A stretch of 64,000 nt of DNA from Paenibacillus flagellatus (GTDB lineage: Bacteria > Bacillota > Bacilli > Paenibacillales > NBRC-103111), in assembly GCF_003217775.1 (NCBI RefSeq), contig NZ_QJVJ01000010.1:1-64000 (forward strand), read 5' to 3'. The notes beneath the pieces were generated by a model. It saw only the letters and a list, made by a program, of their open reading frames with translations, made no database searches and had not been told where the DNA came from. Numbering within the stretch: the first letter of the stretch is position 1; every line of letters starts with the position of its first letter. The translations under genes and the position numbers were made by a program. Shown piece after piece: positions 16,643 through 26,068 of this stretch.

Positions 16643-18934
16643 ATGGCAAAAAGCAGCGTATTGGGTTACCCGCGCATCGGCGCGGACCGGGAATGGAAGA
16701 AAGCGCTTGAGGCGTTCTGGGCCGGCAAGCTGGAGGAGCAAGAGCTTCACCGCCAGCTGCGGGAGATTCGTCTGAACCATCTGCGCAAGCAGCAAGCGAA
16801 GGGCATCGACCTGATTCCGGTCAACGACTTCACCTACTACGATCATGTGCTCGATACGGCCGTCATGTTCGGCATCGTGCCGAAGCGTTTCCCGTATGCG
16901 GGAGGCGCCGTGCCGCTGCCGACCTACTACGGCATTGCACGCGGGACGAAGGATGCCGCCGCCAGCGAGATGACCAAGTGGTTCAACACCAACTACCATT
17001 ACATCGTTCCGGAGCTGCACGATGCGGAGCCGGTGCTGACCGAGAACCGTCCGCTGCAAGCCTACCGCGAAGCGAAGGAGAAGCTCGGCATCGAAGGCAA
17101 GCCGGTCATCCTGGGGCCGCTGACGTTTCTGAAGCTGTCCAAAGGCTATGCCGTCGGCGACACGGACCGCTGGCTCGAGCGCCTGCTTCCGCTCTACGTC
17201 CGGGTGCTGGAAGAGCTGGCCGCCGAAGGCGTCCGATGGGTCCAGCTGGATGAGCCGGTCCTCGTCACGAAGCTGTCGGCCGGCGACCTGCAACGACTGG
17301 CCGCCGCCTACCGTACGATGACGGCGGCCGTGCCCAGCCTGAACGTCATGCTGCAGACGTACTTCGAATCGATTGACAGCTACCGTGAAGTGATCGCGCT
17401 GCCGGTCCAGGGCATCGGCCTGGACTTCGTCCACGGCGCGGAGGGCAATCTGGCCTCGATTCGTTCGATCGGCTTCCCCGATGACAAGGTTCTCGGCGCC
17501 GGCGTCATCGACGGACGCGGCATCTGGCGGGCGGAGCTGGGCGACAAGCTCGCGCTGCTGGAGGAGCTGCGGGGGCTCGTATCGTCCGAGCGCCTGATCG
17601 TACAGTCGTCGTGCAGCCTGCTCCACGTTCCGGTATCGACCGAACGCGAAACCGAGCTGCCGGCGGAACTGAGGGAGGCACTCGCCTTCGCCGACGAAAA
17701 GCTGGGAGAAATTGCGCTGCTCTCCAAGGCGCTTCGCGAAGGCGCGGCGGCCGTAGCGGAGGAGCTGAAGCGGGCGGAGGCCTCGCTGCTCCCGCTCAAG
17801 ACGTCGGCCGTGCGCAATCGTACGGATGTCCGGCAGGCGGTCGCAGCAGCGATGACGGCCGTCGAGCCGAAGCGAAGCAAGCCGTTCGCGGAGCGTCATG
17901 CGGCGCAGCAAGCGAGGTGGAAGCTGCCGCTCTTCCCGACGACGACGATCGGCAGCTTCCCGCAATCCGCGGAAGTGCGCAAGGCGCGTCAGCTGTGGCG
18001 CAAGGGCGAGTGGAACGACGCGCAGTATGCGACGTTTATCCGCGAACAGATCGACGCTTGGGTGAAGCTTCAGGAGGAGATCGGCCTCGACGTGCTCGTG
18101 CACGGGGAATTCGAGCGGACGGACATGGTCGAGTTTTTCGGCGAGAAGCTGGAAGGCTTCGCCTTCACCCGGCACGGCTGGGTGCAATCGTACGGCTCCC
18201 GCTGCGTGAAGCCGCCGATCATCTACGGCGACGTCGCGTTCCGCGAAGCGATGACGGTGGAGGAGACGGTTTACGCGCAGTCGCTGACCGACCGCCCGGT
18301 CAAAGGGATGTTGACGGGACCGATCACGATCTTGAACTGGTCGTTCGTCCGTGACGACCTCTCCCGGGAGCAGGTCGCCTACCAGCTGGCTTACGCGCTG
18401 AGGCAGGAGGTCGAGGCGCTGGAGAAGTCCGGCATCGGCATGATCCAGGTCGACGAGCCGGCCGTCCGCGAAGGGCTCCCGCTTCACGCGTCGGAGCACG
18501 AGGCGTACCTGGCTTGGGCGGTCAAGGCGTTCCGGATGACGACCTGCACCGTGGAGGATACGACGCAGATCCACACCCATATGTGCTACTGCGAGTTTCA
18601 CGACATGATCGACTCGATCGAGGCGATGGACGCGGACGTGATCTCGATCGAGACGTCCCGCAGCCACGGCGAGATGATCCGGAGCTTCGAGGACAATACC
18701 TATAGGCTGGGCATCGGCCTCGGCGTTTACGACATTCACAGTCCGCGCATTCCGGCCGTGCGGGAGATGACGGATATGATCGACCGGGCGCTTCGCGTGC
18801 TGGATCCGAAGCTTTTCTGGATCAATCCGGACTGCGGTCTCAAGACGCGCGGACGCGAAGAGACGGTCGAGTCCTTGCGCCATATGGTCGAAGCGGCGAA
18901 GCTGGCCCGCGCGAAATACGCCTCCCTTGTATAA
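16643..18934 (+). CDS. metE: Cobalamin-independent methionine synthase
   Basis: A 763-residue enzyme transferring a methyl group from 5-methyltetrahydropteroyl-tri-glutamate to homocysteine. The N-terminus SSVLGYPRIGADREWKKALE and the second-barrel signature FPTTTIGSFPQ (about 430) are typical of MetE. Zinc ligands are in HTHMCYCEFHD (about 643-653) and NPDCGLKTRG (about 728-737). Length equals the family norm. It is controlled by the upstream cobalamin riboswitch and followed by a strong terminator, so it is monocistronic. Confidence 0.98.
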   Translation: MAKSSVLGYPRIGADREWKKALEAFWAGKLEEQELHRQLREIRLNHLRKQQAKGIDLIPVNDFTYYDHVLDTAVMFGIVPKRFPYAGGAVPLPTYYGIARGTKDAAASEMTKWFNTNYHYIVPELHDAEPVLTENRPLQAYREAKEKLGIEGKPVILGPLTFLKLSKGYAVGDTDRWLERLLPLYVRVLEELAAEGVRWVQLDEPVLVTKLSAGDLQRLAAAYRTMTAAVPSLNVMLQTYFESIDSYREVIALPVQGIGLDFVHGAEGNLASIRSIGFPDDKVLGAGVIDGRGIWRAELGDKLALLEELRGLVSSERLIVQSSCSLLHVPVSTERETELPAELREALAFADEKLGEIALLSKALREGAAAVAEELKRAEASLLPLKTSAVRNRTDVRQAVAAAMTAVEPKRSKPFAERHAAQQARWKLPLFPTTTIGSFPQSAEVRKARQLWRKGEWNDAQYATFIREQIDAWVKLQEEIGLDVLVHGEFERTDMVEFFGEKLEGFAFTRHGWVQSYGSRCVKPPIIYGDVAFREAMTVEETVYAQSLTDRPVKGMLTGPITILNWSFVRDDLSREQVAYQLAYALRQEVEALEKSGIGMIQVDEPAVREGLPLHASEHEAYLAWAVKAFRMTTCTVEDTTQIHTHMCYCEFHDMIDSIEAMDADVISIETSRSHGEMIRSFEDNTYRLGIGLGVYDIHSPRIPAVREMTDMIDRALRVLDPKLFWINPDCGLKTRGREETVESLRHMVEAAKLARAKYASLV

Positions 18935-18959
18935 ATAAATCTTCAAGAGGCGCCTAGAA

Positions 18960-19009
18960 CGAACCGGAAGCATCGCGGATATCGACCGAGATGCTTCCGG
19001 TTCGTTTTT
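18960..19009 (+). terminator. Intrinsic terminator after metE
   Basis: A perfect 15 bp inverted repeat (18960-18974 with 18990-19004) beginning CGAACCGGAAGCATC is followed by TTTTT. Confidence 0.93.
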
Positions 19010-19173
19010 GTTCGCATCAAGAGGCTATGAAACGGAGCATTGCAGGGCCGGGATCCGAGCGTTCCGGTTTTTTTCGTATTGCTGAAAACTCTATCCGTAG
19101 ATAGACGCATGCGGCCTCCCGAACGATTATTATGGTCATATAGGTCGCGCAAATAACATGGAGGTGAACCTGA

Positions 19174-19563
19174 ATGAAGAAGCTTAACGGAACGTTACTT
19201 ATCGCCGCGCTCGTTTTCGTGCTTGGCGTCGTTCAAGCGTTTGGAGTCGATGGCTTGGGAACCCGAGAATGGCTGCTTGTTGCGGCAGGAACGCTGCTTG
19301 GATTCGGCGCCGGCGCATGGCAGGCCAAGGCGGTTTCGCTAGCGCGAAAAGGACGGATCAGCAGAAGGCTGAGGACGCTTCAGGTTATTTCATCCTTTGC
19401 CGCATTATTCGCACTCAAGGCTCTGATTGCTTCGCTGATCCCTTCGCAGTTGAATCAGGGAGGACCCGCTGTTTTCCTTCAGGTGTTCTTCACCGTATTC
19501 GGGCTGCTTCTCGCAAGGGGAGTCGCCAAACGGGCTGTAGAAAATCAAAGGGCGGCCCGTTAA
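19174..19563 (+). CDS. Small membrane protein of unknown function
   Basis: A 129-residue protein with about four hydrophobic segments (about 5-24, 32-48, 69-88 and 98-116) and Arg/Lys-rich loops. No family recognised. RBS TGGAGGTGA precedes ATG. It lies 38 bases before a sensor kinase and response regulator and is probably co-transcribed with them, so it may be an accessory sensor or a target membrane protein. Confidence 0.7.
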   Translation: MKKLNGTLLIAALVFVLGVVQAFGVDGLGTREWLLVAAGTLLGFGAGAWQAKAVSLARKGRISRRLRTLQVISSFAALFALKALIASLIPSQLNQGGPAVFLQVFFTVFGLLLARGVAKRAVENQRAAR

Positions 19564-19601
19564 ACTTTGTATATCCCAAGTTAAGGAGGGTGAGCCGCGG
19601 A

Positions 19602-20801
19602 ATGGGTCCGCTTCCAGTACGTGTATTGGCTGCATGCGCGACATTTGCCATCTTCCTTCATTACATCCTTAGAAGCAATTTCAGGACGCCCGGTCCATGG
19701 TACATCGCACTCGTGCTGCTTTTGTCCTATCTGGGCTTTATCTGGCTGCGGCGAAGAGAATGGTCCATCTCGGCGTATATCGTGCTGTCGCTGATCGCCG
19801 TAGCGGGCGTGCTGGCATTGGAAAACCTCGCCCCCGCGATCGGAAACGATATCGGGCTGGGAGGCGGGTCTCTCACGTCCGGCTTGCTTTGGCCGCTGAT
19901 CTGGATGTTGGCCTCCACCCCCCAGCGGCAGCTCAAATCCGGGAGCATCGTGTTTGCGGCTGTTTCCGCAGCGATTGTTTACCTCCACTTAGAGACGCAG
20001 CTGCCGTTCAGCCCATTGTTCGGGCCGACAGGTCTGTACCTCGGCGTTCGCGGGATAACCTCACTGAAAGAGAGTCATCGCATCAGTCGGCAGCATTTAG
20101 CGGAATTGAACATCGCACACGATCAGCTAAAGAGCGCGCACCAGGAGCTTCAGGAGGCGACACTCGAATCGATGAAATATGCGGCACTGTCGGAGCGCGC
20201 ACGTCTTGCCCGAGATATCCATGACGGGATCGGTCATCAGTTGACTTCTCTCATCATCCAACTTCAAGCGGTTGAACTGATGCTTCCGGACGATCCTCGC
20301 CAAGCCGAACGGCAGATTCCGCTGATGCTCGACAGCGCCCGCAAAGCGATGAGCGAAATCCGGATAGCCGTTCGCGATTGGACCGAGAGCGAGAACGGAA
20401 TCGGACTCATCGCGTTAAGGGGATTGGTAAGCCAAGGCGCCGCCCGTTCCGGCATCCATTTCCGAATGGAATTTGACGAAGATCAATTTGCCGACATGCC
20501 GATGTCTATCGGCATAACTCTTTTTCGCGTCCTGCAAGAGGCGCTTACCAATGTGATGAAGCATTCCGGCGCGACATCGGCGCTGATTCGTTTAGAGATG
20601 ATGAACGGCTTTTGCGAAATGACGATTTCCGACAATGGACGCTATACCGGAGATGCCGATGTTCTCTCCGGCTTTGGCATCCGAACGATGAAAGTCCGCT
20701 GTGAGGCTGCTGGAGGAAGCTTGAACTTTAACGCCATACAGCCTCATGGCCTCTGCCTGCGCGTCAACCTCCCGCTCGGTCAAAGAGGGGAGGCTTCATG
20801 A
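19602..20801 (+). CDS. NarL-class sensor histidine kinase (HisKA_3)
   Basis: A 399-residue kinase with four or five N-terminal membrane segments (about 5-150) and almost no extracytoplasmic domain, as in DesK/LiaS-like sensors of membrane state. The dimerisation motif ERARLARDIHDGIGHQL holds His207. The ATP-binding domain has LFRVLQEALTNVMKHSGA and a degenerate G box (DNGRYTG, then SGFGI). ATG 19602 follows RBS AAGGAGGG by 11 bases; the frame is open further upstream but overlaps the previous gene. Its stop overlaps the regulator start (ATGA). Confidence 0.9.
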   Translation: MGPLPVRVLAACATFAIFLHYILRSNFRTPGPWYIALVLLLSYLGFIWLRRREWSISAYIVLSLIAVAGVLALENLAPAIGNDIGLGGGSLTSGLLWPLIWMLASTPQRQLKSGSIVFAAVSAAIVYLHLETQLPFSPLFGPTGLYLGVRGITSLKESHRISRQHLAELNIAHDQLKSAHQELQEATLESMKYAALSERARLARDIHDGIGHQLTSLIIQLQAVELMLPDDPRQAERQIPLMLDSARKAMSEIRIAVRDWTESENGIGLIALRGLVSQGAARSGIHFRMEFDEDQFADMPMSIGITLFRVLQEALTNVMKHSGATSALIRLEMMNGFCEMTISDNGRYTGDADVLSGFGIRTMKVRCEAAGGSLNFNAIQPHGLCLRVNLPLGQRGEAS

Positions 20802-21484
20802 ACGTGCAGAATCGACAGATCAGAATCGTGCTGGCAGACGATCAGCCCGTTATTCGTCAAGGGATGCGGTATATTATCGGGTCCCAGTCCGATATGGAGG
20901 TGGTCGGGGAGGCGAGCAGCGGGGAAGAAGCGCTGTCGGTAACGGAACTCCTAAAGCCGGACCTTGTCTTGATGGATATCCGGATGCCGGGGCTCTCGGG
21001 CATTGAAGCGACACGCCTCCTTCATGCGGCCCATCCCGAGATAAAAGTTATGCTTTTGACGACTTTTGACGTTCAATCCTACGTTGTGGATGGGATTCGT
21101 GCCGGAGCGGTCGGCTACTTGCTGAAGGATGCAGAAACCCGTACGCTGCTCGACAGCATTCGATCCGCTTATCGAGGTGCCGCAATCTACCAGAGCTCTA
21201 CGGCATCCAAAGCGATGGCGGAAGCCATGAAAGGGGGGGAACTTCAGGATTTTGCAAACCTAGAGACCGATGCGAACGACAGGTTTCGCGAGTCTTTAAC
21301 CGAGAAAGAGCTTGACGTGCTGCAATGGATGGCATATGGTCTTCGAAACGCCGAAATCGCCCAGCGTCTCTATGTTTCGGAAGGTACGGTCAAAACGCAT
21401 GTTCACCGCATCCTGGGCAAGCTTGGAGCGGCAGACCGTACACAAGCCGTCGTCCTTGCCATTCGCCAAAAAATGGTGAAGTAA
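20798..21484 (+). CDS. NarL/FixJ-family response regulator
   Basis: A 228-residue regulator. The receiver has ADDQ near residue 13, phospho-acceptor Asp60 in LVLMDIRMPG, and Lys in LLKDAETRTLL. The C-terminal LuxR-type HTH (about 162-225) contains LTEKELDVLQWMAYGLRNAEIA and VSEGTVKTHVHRILGKL. It is translationally coupled to the kinase gene, and a terminator follows, ending the three-gene unit that starts at 19174. Confidence 0.95.
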   Translation: MNVQNRQIRIVLADDQPVIRQGMRYIIGSQSDMEVVGEASSGEEALSVTELLKPDLVLMDIRMPGLSGIEATRLLHAAHPEIKVMLLTTFDVQSYVVDGIRAGAVGYLLKDAETRTLLDSIRSAYRGAAIYQSSTASKAMAEAMKGGELQDFANLETDANDRFRESLTEKELDVLQWMAYGLRNAEIAQRLYVSEGTVKTHVHRILGKLGAADRTQAVVLAIRQKMVK

Positions 21485-21514
21485 ATACAATCCCAATTGA
21501 ACGAACAGCGATTG

Positions 21515-21545
21515 GAAGGCTGCCCTTTTGGCGGCCTTCTTTTTG
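21515..21545 (+). terminator. Intrinsic terminator after the NarL-type regulator
   Basis: AAGGC-T-GCC pairs with GGC-G-GCCTT around a CTTTT loop, followed by CTTTTT. The rest of 21485-21759 has no gene; a TAAGAT element near 21702 may be a weak -10 for the next operon. Confidence 0.75.
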
Positions 21546-21759
21546 GTGTTAAGGATATATGTTCTTGTCGTCCGACACCGCCGGATTGCGTGACGAAGCC
21601 ATCCCGATATGCTCCTCAGTCGTGCGGAACTGCTGTTATCAGGACAAATTTGTTCCTGTATGTAGACAAGAATGCGGATTCCCAAGGCGGGACAGTTCCG
21701 ATAAGATGGTGCTAACATGGGCATAGACTAACTATCGATCGTGACAGGGAGGGTCCCTC

Positions 21760-23586
21760 ATGGGCGTATGGCTGAACAAGCTGCTGCCGCAAAAAATCAA
21801 ACACCGGTTTTTCTTCAGCTTCGTCCTCTTCGTGCTGATTCCGCTGCTCCTGCTGCAGCTGTATTACTACCGGTCCACGGAGCGTCTGATCGTAGAGAAA
21901 ATCCAGGAGCAGAGCGGGGAACAGCTGAGCCTCATGAAGTCGGAGTTCAACGAGATGACGAACATGGCGCTCCTGCAATGGATCGCGCTGGAGCGGAGCC
22001 GGGATCTGGTGAACGCCCTCCGCGAAAGCGACGGAGACGTCGACGCGCGAAGCGAGACGATCCGGGAAGCGATCGATCGCAGCCGCAGCCGCGCGATGCC
22101 GCTGAGCCGGTATCTGCACTATTCCGTAGCCGATCTGGCGGGGGTCCAGGCGAGCTCGGCCGAAGCGGAAGGAGGACAGCCGGAGCCGGGCTGGGGCGCC
22201 AAAGCGCTGGAGAAGCTGCAGGAAACGGGCGCCCCCTACAAGTGGATCCCCGGAGTGCCGAATTACTTGCCCGCCGGCTTGACGTGGAGCGGCAAGCTCC
22301 TTACCCTCATCGCGACGATCCGGGACGGGGACGCCCTCATCGGCGTGATCCGCATCAGCTTCGACTACGAGACGTGGTTGAAGGAGGCGGCCAAAAATTT
22401 CCCCGTGCTCCAAACGTACTACATCCTGGACGAGACGGGCCAAGCGCTGGCGCAAACGGAGCCGACCAGTCGAATCCGGCCCGCCGTGGTGAAGAAGTTG
22501 ACGTCGGCCGCACCCAAACCCGCCTATTGGGTGGAGGAGTCGAACACGATGCTGTACGGCTCGACTTGGCTGCTGCCGGAGCGCTGGCAGATCGTCTGCG
22601 CTTTTCCGCTGCGGATCTATTTCGGCGACCTGAAGCTGCTGGAACGGCGGTTTCTCCTCACTTTTCTGGTTTTGACCGGCATTTTCATCCTGCTGACCTT
22701 ATTCATCTCCGCGTCGGTGACGCGGCCGCTCAAGCTGCTCAAGAACAAGATGGAGGGCATGGTCCGGGCCGAGATGAAGACGTTCCTGCCGGAACAGGCC
22801 TATCGCGGCGAGCTGTCGGCACTGGCCCGCGCCTTCAACCGCATGGTCTCCGATATGCACCTGATGGTCGACCGGCTGAAACGCGAGGAGCGGCAGCGGG
22901 AGTCCGTACGCTTCCAGATGCTGATCAGCCAGGTGAACCCCCATTTTCTGCTCAATACGCTGAATACGTTGAAATGGCATGCGATTGACAAGGACGACCA
23001 GACGGCGGCCGATATCTGCAAGCGGCTCAGCAAGCTGCTGGAATCGAGCCTGACCGACGAAGCCGACCTCATCCATCTGCAGGACGAGATCGATCTGGTC
23101 GAAGCGTACGTGCGAATTCAGAAATTCCGCTACGACGACCGTTTCGCCGTGCAGTACGAGTACGACGAGCAGCTGCGGTACGCTCTCGTGCCCAAGCTGA
23201 GCCTGCAGCCGCTGGTGGACAACTGCATTACCCACGGGTTCCCGCGCATGGAGAAGCAGGGGATCATCCGGGTCCGGGTTTTCCGGGCGGGGGACAAGCT
23301 CGTGATGGAAGTGCAGGATAACGGACAAGGCGTGGAGGAAGCGGAGAAAAAGAAGCAAAGGCGGATTCGGAAGGGCATCGGGCTGACGAACGTCCGCGAG
23401 CGGCTGCAGCTTCTCTTCAAGCGGGAGGCGGAGCTCGAGCTGATTGCGTTGGAAGAGGGAGCCCTTGTCCGGGTCGCCTTTCCGCTGCTGCTTGCCGACC
23501 CATATCAAGCCGAAGGAGGGGACGTCCATGTGGAAACTGATCATCGCAGAAGACGAGCCGATGGTGCGCCGGACGATCCGGAATAA
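21760..23586 (+). CDS. YesM-type sensor histidine kinase (His_kinase domain)
   Basis: A 608-residue membrane kinase of the LytS/YesM class. Membrane segments lie at about 16-40 and 290-312, bracketing a large extracytoplasmic sensor. A HAMP-like region (SVTRPLKLLKNKMEGM) follows. The phospho-acceptor His395 is in QVNPHFLLNTLNTLKW, and the ATPase domain has LQPLVDNCITHG and DNGQGV, ending in KGIGLTNVRERL. Such kinases in Paenibacillus control neighbouring sugar ABC transporters. It overlaps the regulator gene by 59 bases. Confidence 0.92.
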   Translation: MGVWLNKLLPQKIKHRFFFSFVLFVLIPLLLLQLYYYRSTERLIVEKIQEQSGEQLSLMKSEFNEMTNMALLQWIALERSRDLVNALRESDGDVDARSETIREAIDRSRSRAMPLSRYLHYSVADLAGVQASSAEAEGGQPEPGWGAKALEKLQETGAPYKWIPGVPNYLPAGLTWSGKLLTLIATIRDGDALIGVIRISFDYETWLKEAAKNFPVLQTYYILDETGQALAQTEPTSRIRPAVVKKLTSAAPKPAYWVEESNTMLYGSTWLLPERWQIVCAFPLRIYFGDLKLLERRFLLTFLVLTGIFILLTLFISASVTRPLKLLKNKMEGMVRAEMKTFLPEQAYRGELSALARAFNRMVSDMHLMVDRLKREERQRESVRFQMLISQVNPHFLLNTLNTLKWHAIDKDDQTAADICKRLSKLLESSLTDEADLIHLQDEIDLVEAYVRIQKFRYDDRFAVQYEYDEQLRYALVPKLSLQPLVDNCITHGFPRMEKQGIIRVRVFRAGDKLVMEVQDNGQGVEEAEKKKQRRIRKGIGLTNVRERLQLLFKREAELELIALEEGALVRVAFPLLLADPYQAEGGDVHVETDHRRRRADGAPDDPE

Positions 23587-25072
23587 GGTCGACTGGGGGC
23601 GGCTCGGCTTCGAGATCGTCGCAGAAGCGGAGAACGGGGAGGATGCATTGCAGCTCATTCGGGAACACGAACCCGACCTCGTGATCGCCGATATCGTCAT
23701 GCCGTTCATGGACGGGATCGAGCTGCTCAAGACGGCGCGTGCGGAAGGGCGAGAGACCCGCTTCCTGATGCTGACGTGCATGAACGAATTCGAGTATGCA
23801 CGCCAAGCGCTGGAGCACGGGGCGTCCGCGTATGTGCTGAAGGCATCCATGGATATGGAATCGCTGGCGGAGGCTTTGCGGAAAATCCGACGGGAGCTGG
23901 AGAGCCGCACGGAATTGCTGGAGCTGAAATCCCGGACGAAGCTGTACGCCTACGAGCAGCTGCTGCCGCAGCTATGGGAGCGGCTGTACGCCCCTGCGAA
24001 CGACGCCGGCCTCCCCGCCTCCGCCGACGCCGAGCGCGGCGAGCTCGTCGTCCGGCCGGTCGCCGGCTCGGAATACGTATGGATCGGCGTGTTCCTGAGC
24101 AGCCGCCCCGACCGCTGCCTGGAGGAGGTCGAGCGGCCGGGCTTCTCGGTCGCCGGCCCGCTCGCCGGCTTGACCGCTTATTGCCAGTCGGGCGTCACCA
24201 CCGTGTTCGCCTTCGCCGGCCGGCCGCCGAAGTGGAACGGGCCCTCCGCCCTCGATCGGGGCGGCGGCGCTTCCTCCACGCTGCTTACAGGCGTCAATGG
24301 GCGCGCGGTCCCGGTCGCGGAGCTGCCGCATGCGTGGGCCCGCCTGCTGCAAGCGGCGGACCGGCTCTGGTACGACAACCGGGTCGGCGTGATATACGAG
24401 GACCTGCAGGGGCAACCGAAAGCTGCGCCGCCACAGCTTTCCTGGGTGTACGAGAAGGAGCTGCTTCGCGAATTCGAGCAGGCCAAGCTGGAGGCCTGCA
24501 CCAAGACGCTGGAGGCGATGTGGGAGGAGCAGCGCCGGCTGCTGTATCCGCTCGTGCTCGTCAAGTCGGCGGCGCTGCACTTGGATCAAGTGCTGGCGCG
24601 CATAGCCGGCCGGCCCGCCATCCCGGCGCGCGAGCTGCTGGAGGCCGCCTCGTTCGCCGACATGAAGGCCCGGTTCGAACGGCGGCTCTCCCTGTATATG
24701 CATCATTATGCCACGTCCGAGGGGAGCCCGACCGACCACGAGGAAATCAACAAAATCATCGCCTATATCCGCCAAAATTACGACGCCCCCCTCACCCTCA
24801 AGTCGTTGTCTCGCTATGTGTCGATGGAGGAGCATTACGTCAGCCGGCTGTTCAAGAAAAAGGTCGGGGAGTCGCTGATCCACTATTTGCAGCAATACCG
24901 GGTCGAGAAAGCGAAGGCGCTCCTGACCGAGACGGACTTGAGCATCGGCGACGTCGGGCGCAGCGTAGGCTTCGCGAACGACAACTACTTCAATAAAATT
25001 TTCAAACGCACCACAGGGCTGACGCCGAGCGAATTCCGCAAACGGTTCCAACCGGATAAAATCGTTCCATAA
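23528..25072 (+). CDS. YesN-type response regulator (receiver plus AraC HTH)
   Basis: A 514-residue regulator. Receiver with EDE at 8-10, phospho-acceptor Asp55 in LVIADIVMPFMDG and Lys in YVLKAS. A variable central region follows (about 130-400), then a C-terminal AraC-type double HTH (about 410-512) with SMEEHYVSRLFKKKVGE and VGFANDNYFNKIFKRTTG. ATG 23528 is chosen for RBS AAGGAGGGG and because MWKLIIAEDEP begins the receiver. It overlaps the kinase and lies 78 bases before the permease gene it presumably activates. Confidence 0.92.
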   Translation: MWKLIIAEDEPMVRRTIRNKVDWGRLGFEIVAEAENGEDALQLIREHEPDLVIADIVMPFMDGIELLKTARAEGRETRFLMLTCMNEFEYARQALEHGASAYVLKASMDMESLAEALRKIRRELESRTELLELKSRTKLYAYEQLLPQLWERLYAPANDAGLPASADAERGELVVRPVAGSEYVWIGVFLSSRPDRCLEEVERPGFSVAGPLAGLTAYCQSGVTTVFAFAGRPPKWNGPSALDRGGGASSTLLTGVNGRAVPVAELPHAWARLLQAADRLWYDNRVGVIYEDLQGQPKAAPPQLSWVYEKELLREFEQAKLEACTKTLEAMWEEQRRLLYPLVLVKSAALHLDQVLARIAGRPAIPARELLEAASFADMKARFERRLSLYMHHYATSEGSPTDHEEINKIIAYIRQNYDAPLTLKSLSRYVSMEEHYVSRLFKKKVGESLIHYLQQYRVEKAKALLTETDLSIGDVGRSVGFANDNYFNKIFKRTTGLTPSEFRKRFQPDKIVP

Positions 25073-25150
25073 ACGGGACAACAATGTTCCTTAATCCCGG
25101 CTCCCGCCCCTGTTACGATAAGAGCAGAACAGCAGAGGGGGAGGAACCGA

Positions 25151-26068
25151 ATGATCCATTCGGCCGCATACTGGAAAAAGGTTTGGGAGTTTCGCGCCAT
25201 TTACTTGATGCTGCTCCCGGGGATCGTCTATTACATCGTATACAAATACGTCCCGATCTATGGGCTCGTCATCGCCTTCAAGGATTACGACATCCTGAAG
25301 GGGATCCTGGGCAGCCCTTGGGCCGACCCTTGGTACAAATACTTTCAGCAATTTTACGATTCTCCTTATTTCACTCAGCTGTTGACCAACACTTTGCTCA
25401 TCTCCGTGTACAAGCTGTTGTTCGGCATGGTCCCCCCCATCGTCCTGGCCATCCTTTTGAACGAATGCCGGGTCCGGTGGCTGAAGGGGCTCGTGCAGAC
25501 GCTGAGCTACATGCCCCATTTCTTGTCCTGGGTTATTATCTACGGCATCCTGATCGTGCTGCTGTCCCAGAACAGCGGTATTGTAAACCGGTGGATCGTC
25601 GAGGCCGGAGGGACCGCCATCCCGTTCCTGAGCTCGCCCGAATGGTTCCGGACCGTCCTCGTGGGCTCCGAATTGTGGCAGAACCTGGGCTGGGGCGCGA
25701 TCATTTATCTGGCGGCCATGGCAGGCATCGATCCCACCTTGTACGAAGCGTCCCGCGTAGACGGGGCAAGCCGCGTGCGCATGATCTGGCACATCACGCT
25801 GCCCGGCATCCGCAACGTTGTCGTGCTGCTGCTGATTCTGCGGCTCGGCCACCTGCTGGACGCCGGCTTCGATCAGATCTACATCCTCTACAACGTCCAT
25901 GTCTATCCGGTAGCCGACATTCTCGACACATGGGTATTCCGGACCGGTCTCGAGCAGTTCAATTTCAGCCTTGCTTCCGCCGTAGGTTTGTTCAAATCGC
26001 TAATCGGACTCGTGCTCGTCCTGGCTTCGAACGCGATGGCCAAACGTTGGGGGGAGAGCATATGGTAA
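25151..26068 (+). CDS. ABC sugar transporter permease, LplB/YtrB-like
   Basis: A 305-residue inner-membrane permease with six predicted segments. The N-terminus YLMLLPGIVYYIVYKYVPIYG is typical of LplB-type permeases of Paenibacillaceae. The EAA motif EASRVDGASRVRMIWHITLPGI (about 200-222) contacts the ATPase. No ATPase gene is nearby, so it probably uses a shared MsmX-like ATPase. RBS GAGGGGGAGG precedes ATG. It overlaps the second permease by seven bases. Confidence 0.92.
   Translation: MIHSAAYWKKVWEFRAIYLMLLPGIVYYIVYKYVPIYGLVIAFKDYDILKGILGSPWADPWYKYFQQFYDSPYFTQLLTNTLLISVYKLLFGMVPPIVLAILLNECRVRWLKGLVQTLSYMPHFLSWVIIYGILIVLLSQNSGIVNRWIVEAGGTAIPFLSSPEWFRTVLVGSELWQNLGWGAIIYLAAMAGIDPTLYEASRVDGASRVRMIWHITLPGIRNVVVLLLILRLGHLLDAGFDQIYILYNVHVYPVADILDTWVFRTGLEQFNFSLASAVGLFKSLIGLVLVLASNAMAKRWGESIW

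Noticed and set aside
16538-18973. 811-codon minus-strand frame opposite metE
   Set aside because: It is antisense to a complete metE and has the composition of a shadow frame.
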